From NCBI RefSeq assembly GCF_002079055.1, contig NC_047488.1, positions 771,813-835,812 of the forward strand: a stretch of 64,000 bases of DNA, written 5' to 3'. The number at the start of each line of letters is the position of its first letter. Position 1 is the first letter of the stretch. The translations under genes and the position numbers were made by a program. This document shows, piece after piece, positions 1 to 9,548 of this stretch. This stretch comes from Saccharomyces paradoxus. Lineage: Eukaryota > Ascomycota > Saccharomycetes > Saccharomycetales > Saccharomycetaceae. A model generated the notes under the pieces. It was not told where the DNA came from, did not search any database, and worked only from the letters and a program-made list of their open reading frames with translations.

Positions 1-1724
1 CTCCAAACTTTAATGGACATTAAGCGGGTCTTGGGTTGGTTATTGATAAAGCACAGATTATTCAAACTAAACCAACCCTTGTTGGAATCTGATGTCAGAT
101 CATATACTCTTTTTCCGTTATCATATAGCAACCCAGTCATTGAAAGCCACAAATCCATTGCTAGCTTATTGTCGTTTTTAACCACAATATAGTTTTTTAT
201 CTGTTTTGTCAGAAGATGACCAATTGTCACTTTACTCAAATCAGCGGTCTCACTTGAGTTCAACGGTAGCTTAGATAAGAATTTTTCCGGGATTGTTTCG
301 GTTATTGGAGATAGCACGACACACTGGTAAATTCTTTCATGCTCATCAACGAAATCTAAGCATTTTTTTAGCAGTTCTAGTAAAACAACTATTGAAGTTA
401 TGAGAATTTTCATGGAGTAAACTTCATCTCCGATGATAATTCTAGGTAAGACCTCACCTGGTAACCAAGAAGTTACTGTCTCAATCATTAATTTTGGATA
501 CTTGCTTAAAAATCCCCTTATAAGCAGCAATTTTTCGTATATCAGGTTGTGGCTATTGATTTCCATTATTTTAGTGAAAGTACTGATGATAGGCTTGATT
601 TCTTCGTTGCTCAAAAAAAAAGTACCGAATTTCTCATCTCTTAAGAAAGAAACTTGTGCCGTTATAATTATCTTATTTGAATTTTCATTTTTTAGTGCAT
701 CGGTGGTCCATCTGTAAATAGCTTTTAATTTATTAACCAAATCCGGCCTTTTCGTTAGCCACCTTACGATCTTGAAATTGGACATAATAGCACCGAAGAA
801 TCGAACTATTTGAACATATAGTCTAATCACAAATGGATTTTTTTTTTCGCTGCTACTTAGTAATGTATCTTGTGCCGTCAGTAGATGTGGTATGCATACT
901 TCAATAATACTTTCTATATTCACAATTAGAACGTTGAATTTCTGATCAACCTCGTTAACATTTTTAGTAGTTAAAATGGGTATAATATTATTAAATGTTG
1001 CATACACCTCAAACTTCCTCGCGACGTATTCTTCAGATTCTTGGCGCAGGATGCCTAATCCGCCCTCTATAATCTCTTTGAACTCTGAAACACTTTCATT
1101 ATCGATTAAACTATGAATCTCACCGCTCACCCAATAATTTAAAGAATGAGGATTTAATCCGATGGTTTCCTTATAAGGTGATGTGAAAATATTACCATTG
1201 TGCAATTTGTGTTGAGTGTATTGGAGTTTATTGTAGCTCAAGTCACTTACTGTCCTCACCGAAGGCATTCTGTTTCTCAAAATTGATTTTCCTGGTTTGC
1301 TTGATGGGGAAGGTTTAGGTGAGGAGCCCGGTACGTGATGAAGTGGTGATGATTCTAGTCTATCAGAAAAAGCTACACTTTTTGTAACCGGAGATACATT
1401 ATCACTATTAGAGGCGGACAACTCGGGAAGACTCTGCATTAGTCTATTTCCTGCATCTTCTGAATATGAATTCGTGTTAGTTGTTGATAAATCAGATTGT
1501 TTATTCTCACAATTGCTTGAAGACGCTAGCTTTCGTCTCTTCGGTGTTGGTGATAGATCGCTTCGTATATGCATTTGAGCTTGTGGAGATGGAGGTGGTG
1601 GTAAGTTTACCTTCATCCACGGAGAACTTCCATTGGAATGTGCATCGTGTTGGGACCTACGGAGGATATGCTGATCAATTCGATCTATCGTATGTTTCTT
1701 TTTATCTGAGAAATCTTTGGACAT
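1..1724 (-). CDS. RIF1: Rif1 telomere and replication-timing regulator, N-terminal part (cut by window edge)
   Basis: Large nuclear protein that binds Rap1 at telomeres, limits telomere length and recruits the PP1 phosphatase Glc7 to counter DDK at replication origins. Only the first ~574 codons are inside the window; the frame runs open off the left edge. The start ATG (1722-1724) gives MSKDFSDKKKHTIDR, the known Rif1 N-terminus. Seen directly: a KSVAF motif at residues 115-119 and an SILR motif at 147-150, the two PP1-docking motifs known in this family. After these comes a long helical region matching the HEAT-like hook domain. The C-terminal Rap1-binding and tetramerisation parts are outside the window. 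Identity is certain; completeness cannot be judged. Confidence 0.97.
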   Translation of the reverse strand, partial: MSKDFSDKKKHTIDRIDQHILRRSQHDAHSNGSSPWMKVNLPPPPSPQAQMHIRSDLSPTPKRRKLASSSNCENKQSDLSTTNTNSYSEDAGNRLMQSLPELSASNSDNVSPVTKSVAFSDRLESSPLHHVPGSSPKPSPSSKPGKSILRNRMPSVRTVSDLSYNKLQYTQHKLHNGNIFTSPYKETIGLNPHSLNYWVSGEIHSLIDNESVSEFKEIIEGGLGILRQESEEYVARKFEVYATFNNIIPILTTKNVNEVDQKFNVLIVNIESIIEVCIPHLLTAQDTLLSSSEKKNPFVIRLYVQIVRFFGAIMSNFKIVRWLTKRPDLVNKLKAIYRWTTDALKNENSNKIIITAQVSFLRDEKFGTFFLSNEEIKPIISTFTKIMEINSHNLIYEKLLLIRGFLSKYPKLMIETVTSWLPGEVLPRIIIGDEVYSMKILITSIVVLLELLKKCLDFVDEHERIYQCVVLSPITETIPEKFLSKLPLNSSETADLSKVTIGHLLTKQIKNYIVVKNDNKLAMDLWLSMTGLLYDNGKRVYDLTSDSNKGWFSLNNLCFINNQPKTRLMSIKVW

Positions 1725-2219
1725 TGCAAAATTAGCCACAAAAGGGACTCTGCAATAGCGTTGACGAATATGGATATATTCCCTTCTAACTCCTTAAATA
1801 TTGGTGCTGGCAAGCTGCCTCAAACTGCTATAAGAATGCGTAATTGCTTTCAACCTTCTTGCTAACGATGAGTCGCCAATAAATAAAAATCAACGCGTCG
1901 GTCAATTATAGTAGCTTTCTATTATAGTAAATATGACAGAAGAAGAAAAATACAAAGAACTGAGGTTGAAAATGGTATGAAATCCACTTCCTTTCTTCTG
2001 ACATGCGATTCCTTATCAGAAATGAAGACTATTGACAATTTAAAGTCGAAATAGTTACCATTGCTATATAAATAATTGTCGAGGCTCTTTTTTATGATTT
2101 GTAAAGGATAACAGCGGTTCTTTTGTACGTAGTTTAAGTTGTTAATTTTAAATACTTTCTTTAAAATTGGTAATTTCGTATTAATTATACACTTAGACGT
2201 ATACATATATAACAAAAGT
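1725..2219. other. RIF1 upstream region / PPS1 3' flank
   Basis: AT-rich non-coding stretch between two minus-strand genes, so it holds the RIF1 promoter and the 3' end of PPS1. Apart from one MCB-like site I see no RNA gene and no credible protein gene; a 97-codon minus-strand frame (1922-2215) has no recognisable content. Confidence 0.6.
1893..1898. promoter_or_regulatory. candidate MCB element (ACGCGT) upstream of RIF1
   Basis: Perfect palindromic ACGCGT, the core bound by the G1/S factor MBF, about 170 bp upstream of the RIF1 ATG. Position and sequence fit a cell-cycle promoter element. A six-base match can occur by chance, so this is only a candidate. Confidence 0.4.
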
Positions 2220-4637
2220 TCATGTGTATTTCATGTTAACTTCAGCAATACCCCTGCAGATGATGTGCCAGTCCATAGTTTTATCTTTTTCGTAATTATA
2301 ATGCTTTTTCCACCATTTGAACAGCTCATATACGAAGAACAAGTTTGGCTGAATAATAACGTTCAGCCTTCTTACCCTCACAAATAGATACGCACTTGCC
2401 AAGTCACAGTGGAGATACCTCATACATTCAGCAATACAAACCGTTGCGGACCTGGAGACTCCGACCATGCAATGCACCAAAACTTTCCCCCCCGCTTTTT
2501 CGGAATTGCTAATAAAATCTAAGACTTTATCTATCTGATGGAAAAGCGGATCTTTGCCGTTGTCATCTAGATTTTCGATCTGGCAAATTTGAAAACCAGA
2601 ATTTTCACTTATTACTATGTTACTGCCATTTTCTTGCCTATCGTTGATTGTGGTGCCTGCTCTGTTTCTAATTTTATTAGATGCAGCACCACCCATAACC
2701 TCATTAGTGTTCGTCATAGTAATTGCGCGATGTGGTCTTACAGGGTGAACAACCTTCTCCCTATTCAGTGTCCATGAAACCACTTCACCAACAGAAACTA
2801 TATGTGTAATTCCTAAAGACTTAAGTAAATCAGGATTCTGCGCATGATCGAGGGATCCCAAATACAAGTGCTGCAGAATCCGGGATGGCAGCGGGCCCTT
2901 CAAATTAACAAAATTAGACTCAGGAGGAATCTTCATAAAAAATATGCTGCTGAAAAGTTCTGAGGAAATGTGCAGTTGGAAACTTCTATCTCTGAATTTT
3001 ACTGCATTGGAATATAATTCTAGATTACCTCCTCTTTGCGGACTAAACTCACGCAAGATGGGTTGCAAATGACCTAAAATTTGCAAGTCTGATGGAAAAA
3101 GGAAAAATGGCCTCGGATGGATTCTCAGAAGAGCATCTTGTAACGGAATATCAAAGTGGAATATAATATACGCTGTTAGTAATAACGAAGTTTCTGTATA
3201 TCCATCGCTGCAATACATAAACGTGAATTGGTCTTGAACTTGGGATACTTGAAATATTAGAAAACAAACATTTAAAAGAATCTCCACAGACTGAATGTTC
3301 AGGTTTCCTAAGCCTATAGTACCTGAGGCAGGGAAAGTTAAATGCAAATAGCTTTGTGATTTGGATGCATCATCATCTAATAGGAAATCCAGATATGATC
3401 TGATTTTTGTTAACAACGGCATTGATGAATTTGACGTACATTTTATGATCAATTTCCACGTCTCTTTTGTATTTGGCACGTTATATAATCGAGAGATGGA
3501 AGCCGTGGGATTGTCTGGATCATAAGTTAAAGGTCTTAATGTTACTATGCTTGCATTCTCTTGGGAGCGGTCGGGCAGAGGTATATTGCTTTTTTTAATA
3601 ATTTGATAATTATGCCAGTCAGTGGTATTACCGCAAATCAAACCCGTTTCCTCCAATCGTGTAGCTGAAGTCAACTTGTTCAATTCTAACTTTTCGCACA
3701 AAACCATATTTTTATCGATGTTATTAAAACACTCTATTTCACTGGGTGACGAACTTAGATTTAAAGGAGTATTCTTAAAAATCTTGTCTAATAAAGGTGT
3801 GCCGATCAAACTTTGAGGTATATCTGTATTGAAGTTTCGATAGGTACAAATAGATAGATTCGTCTTGTAGAGTGATCCTTCACAGCCCGCATAACCTTTT
3901 TGAACAAACATTAAACAGATCCGTAAAAGTAGTGCAAGTGTCGTACAATTAGGGCAATCTCCTTCGTGTGAACCCATTGCCGCAGAGTCTCCTTGCGTAT
4001 TTGTGGTATCACCATTTCGTGTACAATAAATTACTATATTATCAACCATTTCTATCATCTTGGCACATTGAAGATCGAATCTTCTAAATAGACCTCTTCT
4101 TCCCCAAACGTCTTGCCTACTCGGTTTTAGCACGGTACTAGACCCGACCTTATTTCTAGAATCCCTCTTAAGTTCTAATGATAGTCCACGAGGATCTACT
4201 TTTAGAAATGGTAAAATGCTATGATCATGACAGTAGGTGGCGGCGTTTTCCAAATCTACATCATCCACTTGCAATTCCAGTTGTCGTGTCTGGAACTTTA
4301 GCAATTTCAGGAGTTCCCTAGTGTTATTGGGATAGTGGTAACCATCTAATTCATTATCTGTTGCACAGCGGCCGCCTTCTCTATGGAAAGAAGTATGGAT
4401 TTTCCAGGACTGGAAGATATCATTTACTTCGAGAGAACTACGCAAAAGTGCAGAGTTGCTAGCATCTGATTGCGATTTGACTATTGCAAGGGAATGAGGA
4501 AAATCTGGTGGTTGACCAAAGGAGATATCATGTGCCCAGGGGAACATTTTTTTGCATTCAGGCCATTTCGCACTCTGATGTAGTCGCATAAGGTCATGCA
4601 GCTCACCAGGTGTGATTGAGGGCACTTCCAAAACCAT
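2220..4637 (-). CDS. PPS1: dual-specificity protein phosphatase Pps1
   Basis: Protein phosphatase acting on both phosphotyrosine and phosphoserine/threonine, linked in S. cerevisiae to S-phase progression. It is 805 aa, against 807 in S. cerevisiae. The C-terminal ~200 residues form the DSP domain, with the signature HCMVGVSRS at residues 722-730: Cys723 is the nucleophile and Arg729 binds phosphate. The long N-terminal region (~600 aa) has no obvious catalytic motif and is a Pps1 hallmark. The ATG at 4635-4637 is the first in frame and gives MVLEVPSITPGEL. It is divergent from DPB3 across a ~250 bp shared promoter. Confidence 0.97.
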   Translation of the reverse strand: MVLEVPSITPGELHDLMRLHQSAKWPECKKMFPWAHDISFGQPPDFPHSLAIVKSQSDASNSALLRSSLEVNDIFQSWKIHTSFHREGGRCATDNELDGYHYPNNTRELLKLLKFQTRQLELQVDDVDLENAATYCHDHSILPFLKVDPRGLSLELKRDSRNKVGSSTVLKPSRQDVWGRRGLFRRFDLQCAKMIEMVDNIVIYCTRNGDTTNTQGDSAAMGSHEGDCPNCTTLALLLRICLMFVQKGYAGCEGSLYKTNLSICTYRNFNTDIPQSLIGTPLLDKIFKNTPLNLSSSPSEIECFNNIDKNMVLCEKLELNKLTSATRLEETGLICGNTTDWHNYQIIKKSNIPLPDRSQENASIVTLRPLTYDPDNPTASISRLYNVPNTKETWKLIIKCTSNSSMPLLTKIRSYLDFLLDDDASKSQSYLHLTFPASGTIGLGNLNIQSVEILLNVCFLIFQVSQVQDQFTFMYCSDGYTETSLLLTAYIIFHFDIPLQDALLRIHPRPFFLFPSDLQILGHLQPILREFSPQRGGNLELYSNAVKFRDRSFQLHISSELFSSIFFMKIPPESNFVNLKGPLPSRILQHLYLGSLDHAQNPDLLKSLGITHIVSVGEVVSWTLNREKVVHPVRPHRAITMTNTNEVMGGAASNKIRNRAGTTINDRQENGSNIVISENSGFQICQIENLDDNGKDPLFHQIDKVLDFISNSEKAGGKVLVHCMVGVSRSATVCIAECMRYLHCDLASAYLFVRVRRLNVIIQPNLFFVYELFKWWKKHYNYEKDKTMDWHIICRGIAEVNMKYT

Positions 4638-4886
4638 GGTTGTTCTCTAGTTTTCTATACCCACCCCTTCTACCTCAACGACAATATCTTTTTTATGGTT
4701 GGTGCTTCTTTTCACTTTTCTTCGTTTTTCTTCTACTTCTCTTTTTGAACCTTAAAATCTCTTGCAGTTATGTTTTCAATATGCTTTTGAAGTAATCATT
4801 TATTTTTATTACGCGAAATTAGTGACTTTAACATCTGCCTGTTCCAACTAATAAAAATAAGCAAGCGTCAACGGTGTTGCAAAGAA

Positions 4887-5489
4887 ATGTCCGATTTAGT
4901 TAAAGAAAAAGCACCTGCCTTTCCTATATCTAAAGTAAAGAAGATTGCCAAATGCGATCCCGAATACGTTATTACATCTAACGCAGCCGTATCAGCTACT
5001 GCGTTTGCTGCCGAGTTATTTGTACAGAACCTGGTTGAAGAATCGCTGGTCTTAGCACAACTGAACTCAAAAGGAAAGACAAGCCTACGACTAAGCCTAA
5101 ATTCCATAGAAGAATGTGTCGAAAAAAAAGAAAATTTCAGGTTTCTTGAGGACGTTATTAAACAACTAAAGAAGAATAGCGCACTGGACAAGAAAAGAGA
5201 ACTAAAAAGGCAACCGGGTCGGGACGACCAGGAGGCTGCTGAAGAGGAGCCAGAGCTGCATGAAGATGGGGGTATAGAAGATGAAGAAGAAAGCGAAGAA
5301 TCTGAACAAGAAGAGCCCGTAAACGAGGAAGAACTTCTAGACGATAGTAAAGACTACCAAAATGATAAATCCAAGCCCAGTGTGACAAGCTTATTGTCAA
5401 GATTTCAGTATAAATCCACGCTAGACGTAGGAGAGCACTCCGACTCATCTGATTTCGAAACGGATCATGCGAAGAGCACAGATGCTTAG
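4887..5489 (+). CDS. DPB3: DNA polymerase epsilon subunit Dpb3
   Basis: Third subunit of DNA polymerase epsilon. It pairs with Dpb4 through histone folds, binds DNA near the leading-strand polymerase and helps maintain silent chromatin. It is 200 aa (201 in S. cerevisiae). Residues ~10-95 form a CBF/NF-YC type histone fold (FPISKVKKIAK, then a helix with ATAFAAELFVQ). The C-terminal half is highly acidic, with runs of Glu and Asp around residues 115-155. Starts at the first ATG, MSDLVKEKAP. The antisense frames over this gene are compositional shadows. Confidence 0.97.
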   Translation: MSDLVKEKAPAFPISKVKKIAKCDPEYVITSNAAVSATAFAAELFVQNLVEESLVLAQLNSKGKTSLRLSLNSIEECVEKKENFRFLEDVIKQLKKNSALDKKRELKRQPGRDDQEAAEEEPELHEDGGIEDEEESEESEQEEPVNEEELLDDSKDYQNDKSKPSVTSLLSRFQYKSTLDVGEHSDSSDFETDHAKSTDA

Positions 5490-5836
5490 TGTTACAATCA
5501 CGAAACTACTATACAACACATTATATTATATATATGCATATGTAATATGAACCCTAATGTAGAACTTACAATTCCAAAAAGAGTTTTGCAAAAAAGCTTA
5601 GGAGTAGTTTATATTTTATAGGGCGTGGTTGCTATACTATAAAAGAAATACAAGGGCTTTTCGGTATAAAATCACACCACACGAAGAGCCTAATTCATTC
5701 TTCCGAATGAAAAAGAAAAATGTAACGATAGTAACATTGGATGAACTAATACTGGTGTTTTTGATACGTTATTAATTATAGATTAAAAACGTATTCAACC
5801 CATAGAATAGTGTCTATAATACTATTGCGGATCAAA
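5490..5836. other. DPB3-PAF1 intergenic region
   Basis: About 350 bp between two plus-strand genes: the DPB3 3' end with AT-rich, terminator-like sequence near 5518-5545, then the PAF1 promoter. No RNA gene or distinctive site recognised. Confidence 0.5.
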
Positions 5837-7171
5837 ATGTCCAAAAAACAGGAATATATTGCACCAATAAAATACCAAAACAGCTTGCCTGTACCACAAT
5901 TACCTCCCAAACTTCTGGTTTACCCAGAGGCTCCGGAAACAAATTCAGACTCCTCGCAATTAATAAACTCACTATACATCAAAACAAACGTCGGCAATCT
6001 TATTCAACAAGATGAGGATTTAGGTATGCCGGTTGATTTAATGAAGTTCCCAGGCCTACTGAACAAATTAGATTCTAAACTGCTTTACGGCTTTGATAAT
6101 GTCAAATTAGACAAAGATGATCGAATTTTGCTGAGAGACCCTAGAATAGACAGGTTGACCAAGACCGACATATCAAAGGTCACTTTCTTAAGACGCACTG
6201 AATATGTTTCCAACACAATTGCAGCCCATGACACCACATCTTTGAAAAGGAAAAGGCGTTTGAATGATGAAGATTCGGATGATGAAAACCTTGACGCCAA
6301 TCATATAATTAGTAGGGTGGAGGGAACATTCAGTAAAACGGATTCATGGCAACATCCGGTGAAGAAGGGTGTCAAAATGGTTAAAAAATGGGACCTACTG
6401 CCTGATACGGCGTCAATGGACCAAGTCTATTTTATCTTGAAATTCATGGGCAGCGCATCATTGGATACTAAAGAAAAGAAGGCTTTGAACACAGGAATCT
6501 TCAGACCGGTAGAGCTGGAAGAGGACGAATGGATTTCAATGTATGCGACCGATCACAAAGACTCTGCTATTCTGGAAAATGAATTGGAAAAGGGTATGGA
6601 CGAAATGGATGATGACTCTCATGAAGGCAAAATATACAAATTCAAGAGGATAAGAGACTATGACATGAAACAAGTGGCTGAAAAGCCAATGACGGAGTTA
6701 GCCATACGTTTGAATGATAAAGACGGCATAGCTTACTATAAACCCCTACGTTCAAGGATCGAATTAAGGCGTAGGAGAGTAAACGACATCATCAAACCTT
6801 TGGTGAAAGAACAGGACATAGACCAATTAAACGTCACTTTAAGAAACCCTAGCACCAAGGAAGCTAACATAAGGGATAAGTTAAGAATGAAGTTTGACCC
6901 TATAAATTTCGCCACAGTAGACGAGGAAGACGATGAAGAGGAGGAACAACCGGAACAACCGGTACAACCGGAACAATCGGAACCAGAAGATGTTAAAAAG
7001 GAACCAGAAGGTGAATTCAAAACGGAGGCTCCTCAACAAGAAGGGGAGAATGGTAATGATGAAGCAAACAAACAAGATGAAAACCGTCCAGTTGATATAC
7101 CCGAAGCTTCAGATGCTGTTCATGCTGAACAAAAATCAGAGGAAGAGAAAGAAATTTTGCAAGAAGAATAA
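5837..7171 (+). CDS. PAF1: Paf1 subunit of the RNA polymerase II elongation complex
   Basis: Core subunit of Paf1C, which travels with RNA polymerase II and is needed for H2B ubiquitination, H3K4/K36 methylation and 3' end formation. It is 444 aa (445 in S. cerevisiae). The frame can be extended upstream only to a GTG at 5810; the ATG at 5837 gives MSKKQEYIAPIKYQ, the known N-terminus, so that start was chosen. The middle region (residues ~60-360) is basic and highly conserved. The tail from ~364 is acidic and low in complexity, with an in-frame run of EQP-type units (about residues 371-384) that I do not recall in the S. cerevisiae protein. Confidence 0.97.
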   Translation: MSKKQEYIAPIKYQNSLPVPQLPPKLLVYPEAPETNSDSSQLINSLYIKTNVGNLIQQDEDLGMPVDLMKFPGLLNKLDSKLLYGFDNVKLDKDDRILLRDPRIDRLTKTDISKVTFLRRTEYVSNTIAAHDTTSLKRKRRLNDEDSDDENLDANHIISRVEGTFSKTDSWQHPVKKGVKMVKKWDLLPDTASMDQVYFILKFMGSASLDTKEKKALNTGIFRPVELEEDEWISMYATDHKDSAILENELEKGMDEMDDDSHEGKIYKFKRIRDYDMKQVAEKPMTELAIRLNDKDGIAYYKPLRSRIELRRRRVNDIIKPLVKEQDIDQLNVTLRNPSTKEANIRDKLRMKFDPINFATVDEEDDEEEEQPEQPVQPEQSEPEDVKKEPEGEFKTEAPQQEGENGNDEANKQDENRPVDIPEASDAVHAEQKSEEEKEILQEE

Positions 7172-7354
7172 ATAATTAAGAAGCGAAAGGAGAATTGATT
7201 TTAACTTGTAGTTCTTTTTATATTTGTTAGAAAATAAAAAGCCAAAGTAAATATTATAAATATGCATTAATAAAACATGCATTACTCAATGTAATAAGGG
7301 AACAACGAACACCTAAAAGGAACTCATAATGCTAAATCGAATTAACATAGAAGT

Positions 7355-9274
7355 TCAATGTTTCCTAATGATTAATGCACCGGTTTGCCAGCCACCAGCA
7401 GTTACACTGACGCAAATATAGTCTTCAGGTAGTTCTATTTTCGTGGGCTTGACCACCCTAATATTTCTTTGCCCCTCCCAACTGCCAATGTGTAGCTCGT
7501 TAACCACTTTTTCAGACGGACCTAACCCTAAGCACCCACAATCTTGACTTTCAATACCCCAAGAATACAAATGACCGCATTCGGTTAGTGCCACCATGTG
7601 ATAGTCACCGCTCGCAACAGATATAACGTTTTCATCAATGTCTAGTTCTGTTAAACTATCTTTATCGACGTCGCCATTCGTAATCTTCAAAGTATAACAG
7701 TGGGAATCGGTGAAGAGGACTAGCGAAGCAAAACAAACGTTAATTTTACATAGTCTTCCGACAATGTTTAAATCTACCATGTGATTCAATCCATTGTGGT
7801 ACTTCCATAATTTATCGCCGTTGTTATTAATGAAGAAAACGCAGTTATCTTGTAAGCATGCAAAATCGACGATCCTAGAATCGCCGTTAATATCGTTGGT
7901 GTTTGGTACAACTTCGTATTTTGCAAAGGCAAAGCTCTCACCCTTTTTAATAGCTTCTCTTTCCCTCCATGCTACCAACCCGACCTTGTATATATAGCAA
8001 CAATTAAAATTCCAACCACTAGCGATTTTCAAAATAGGATTCGTAGCACGACTAGGTAAGTTAGCGAACTCGATTTTAACACCTTGGTCACATTCCGTAG
8101 AATCCCAAGAATAAATATTATTATCTGTATCCATTGCTAGAAAATGACTTCTTCCAGAGCTTACCGCGACAAACTGAATATCACTGAACGATTCCAAATT
8201 TTCATCGCTACCACTATACAATGGGAAGGAATTTCTTGCGAACATTCTCCTGATATGATTGTTTCCTGGTACAGCTTTGTTAGCACTTCGTTCCAGCATC
8301 TCTATCTCACTGTAAATATTCTCATGCGGCCCCATTAAAGGAATGGTAGTTCTAGGGGCACCATTATGACGCCCTCCAGGAGAGGGAGCAAGCGCTTGTC
8401 CCCTACCTGTGGTAATGTCTTGAGCTGGAGTTGACTGTGTATGTCCTGGTTCATTAGCAGTGGATGGGTGGTTACCGCCCAGTCTTCTTCCAGAAAATGT
8501 ACCTGTGGTATTGACAGTACTTCCGTTACTGCGGCTTGTGATCCGCGGATACGATCTTTCCATATTATGAATCATTTCTCTAAAGGGGTTATAGTCGTGC
8601 TGTGAACCACTGGGACCTGGTCCTTTCAACCCCCCAGAAAAAGTGGATCCGCTGCTATACAGGTTACCTGACTCAGTCAATATTTGGAAAGAAAAACCGC
8701 CACTAGATACTTGAGCTATGATTTCGTCTCCATCCTTCTTGATGGCGCTTAACGGGTCCTCCGAAGGAGTGAAGTTACAAGTTCTAGATCTTGTCCTACT
8801 GTTAAACCAAGGAACTTCCGTGGGGGTATTGACACCATATTTGAACCGCGGACTCGGCCCATTAAGGGATGTGACGGGCAGTTCATTATTAGAACTGACA
8901 GTATATCCCAATCTTCCATGTTTTAAATAACCCCAACTGTGAAACTTTGCATCGTATGCTCGTAATTGGTATAAATCTTGCCACGACAAAGTGGGGTATG
9001 CTTCTCTCAGAATGGTTTCTGTGCAGGTCTTAAATTCCGCCGAATTTCGACACTGGAAAGGCTCGTCATTTGTTTTTAGCGTTCCAAATGCCTTATGAAA
9101 TAGTTCATGCCACAAGGTTTTAGAGTGGTCAAAATCTAGTAATGTATTATAATATTTATTTGTTTGCGAGAGGTTCTTAATGTCATCACTACTTAAGAAC
9201 GGTAATGTAGCCTGGACGATGTCTGGAGGCAATCCTACTTCAGACTCCTTTTCTCTACTCTCAGTTTCACTCAT
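7355..9274 (-). CDS. SAF1: F-box protein Saf1 with RCC1-like repeats
   Basis: Substrate receptor of an SCF ubiquitin ligase. In S. cerevisiae SCF-Saf1 directs degradation of adenine deaminase Aah1 on entry into quiescence. It is 639 aa (637 in S. cerevisiae). The N-terminal F-box (residues ~15-60, LPPDIVQATLPFLSSDDIKN onward) would bind Skp1. The rest carries RCC1/ATS1-type beta-propeller repeats, for example SYDSG-like GDYHMVALTECGHLYSWG near the C-terminus. A Ser/Gly/Pro-rich insert lies around residues 205-320. The start ATG is at 9272-9274. It lies downstream of DUG2 on the same strand. Confidence 0.96.
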   Translation of the reverse strand: MSETESREKESEVGLPPDIVQATLPFLSSDDIKNLSQTNKYYNTLLDFDHSKTLWHELFHKAFGTLKTNDEPFQCRNSAEFKTCTETILREAYPTLSWQDLYQLRAYDAKFHSWGYLKHGRLGYTVSSNNELPVTSLNGPSPRFKYGVNTPTEVPWFNSRTRSRTCNFTPSEDPLSAIKKDGDEIIAQVSSGGFSFQILTESGNLYSSGSTFSGGLKGPGPSGSQHDYNPFREMIHNMERSYPRITSRSNGSTVNTTGTFSGRRLGGNHPSTANEPGHTQSTPAQDITTGRGQALAPSPGGRHNGAPRTTIPLMGPHENIYSEIEMLERSANKAVPGNNHIRRMFARNSFPLYSGSDENLESFSDIQFVAVSSGRSHFLAMDTDNNIYSWDSTECDQGVKIEFANLPSRATNPILKIASGWNFNCCYIYKVGLVAWREREAIKKGESFAFAKYEVVPNTNDINGDSRIVDFACLQDNCVFFINNNGDKLWKYHNGLNHMVDLNIVGRLCKINVCFASLVLFTDSHCYTLKITNGDVDKDSLTELDIDENVISVASGDYHMVALTECGHLYSWGIESQDCGCLGLGPSEKVVNELHIGSWEGQRNIRVVKPTKIELPEDYICVSVTAGGWQTGALIIRKH

Positions 9275-9548
9275 AATGTGCTTTCAGGTGCGTAATTTAG
9301 AGTATATCCTTTAGATATAAAACAGTATTTCAAAAAAGGGGTTGGGGCTTTTATACGGCCTTTATCCATTAATCATCGTCATGGGCTAAATAAAAGGGTC
9401 TCGGCGAAGCGCCCGAGAGGCACATTTAGCAGTACCTTCAAAACAGTACGGACATTAGATACAAATTTATTGATTGTCATTACGTAAAGGCTTATATATG
9501 CAAATTTAGTATATCCTTAGCACTTTTACATCATCTTTTTGTAGTAGC

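Noticed and set aside
1922-2215. 97-codon minus-strand frame between RIF1 and PPS1
   Set aside because: AT-rich, no recognisable sequence, in a region expected to be 3' flank and promoter.
5158-5448. 96-codon minus-strand frame inside DPB3 (place of dubious YBR277C)
   Set aside because: Antisense to a well-conserved gene and made by its acidic codons; no domain.
9380-9420. Near-inverted repeat TCTCGGCG...CGCCCGAGA and URS1-like TCGGCG between SAF1 and DUG2
   Set aside because: Imperfect in both readings (URS1 matches 7 of 9); no reason to prefer it over chance.
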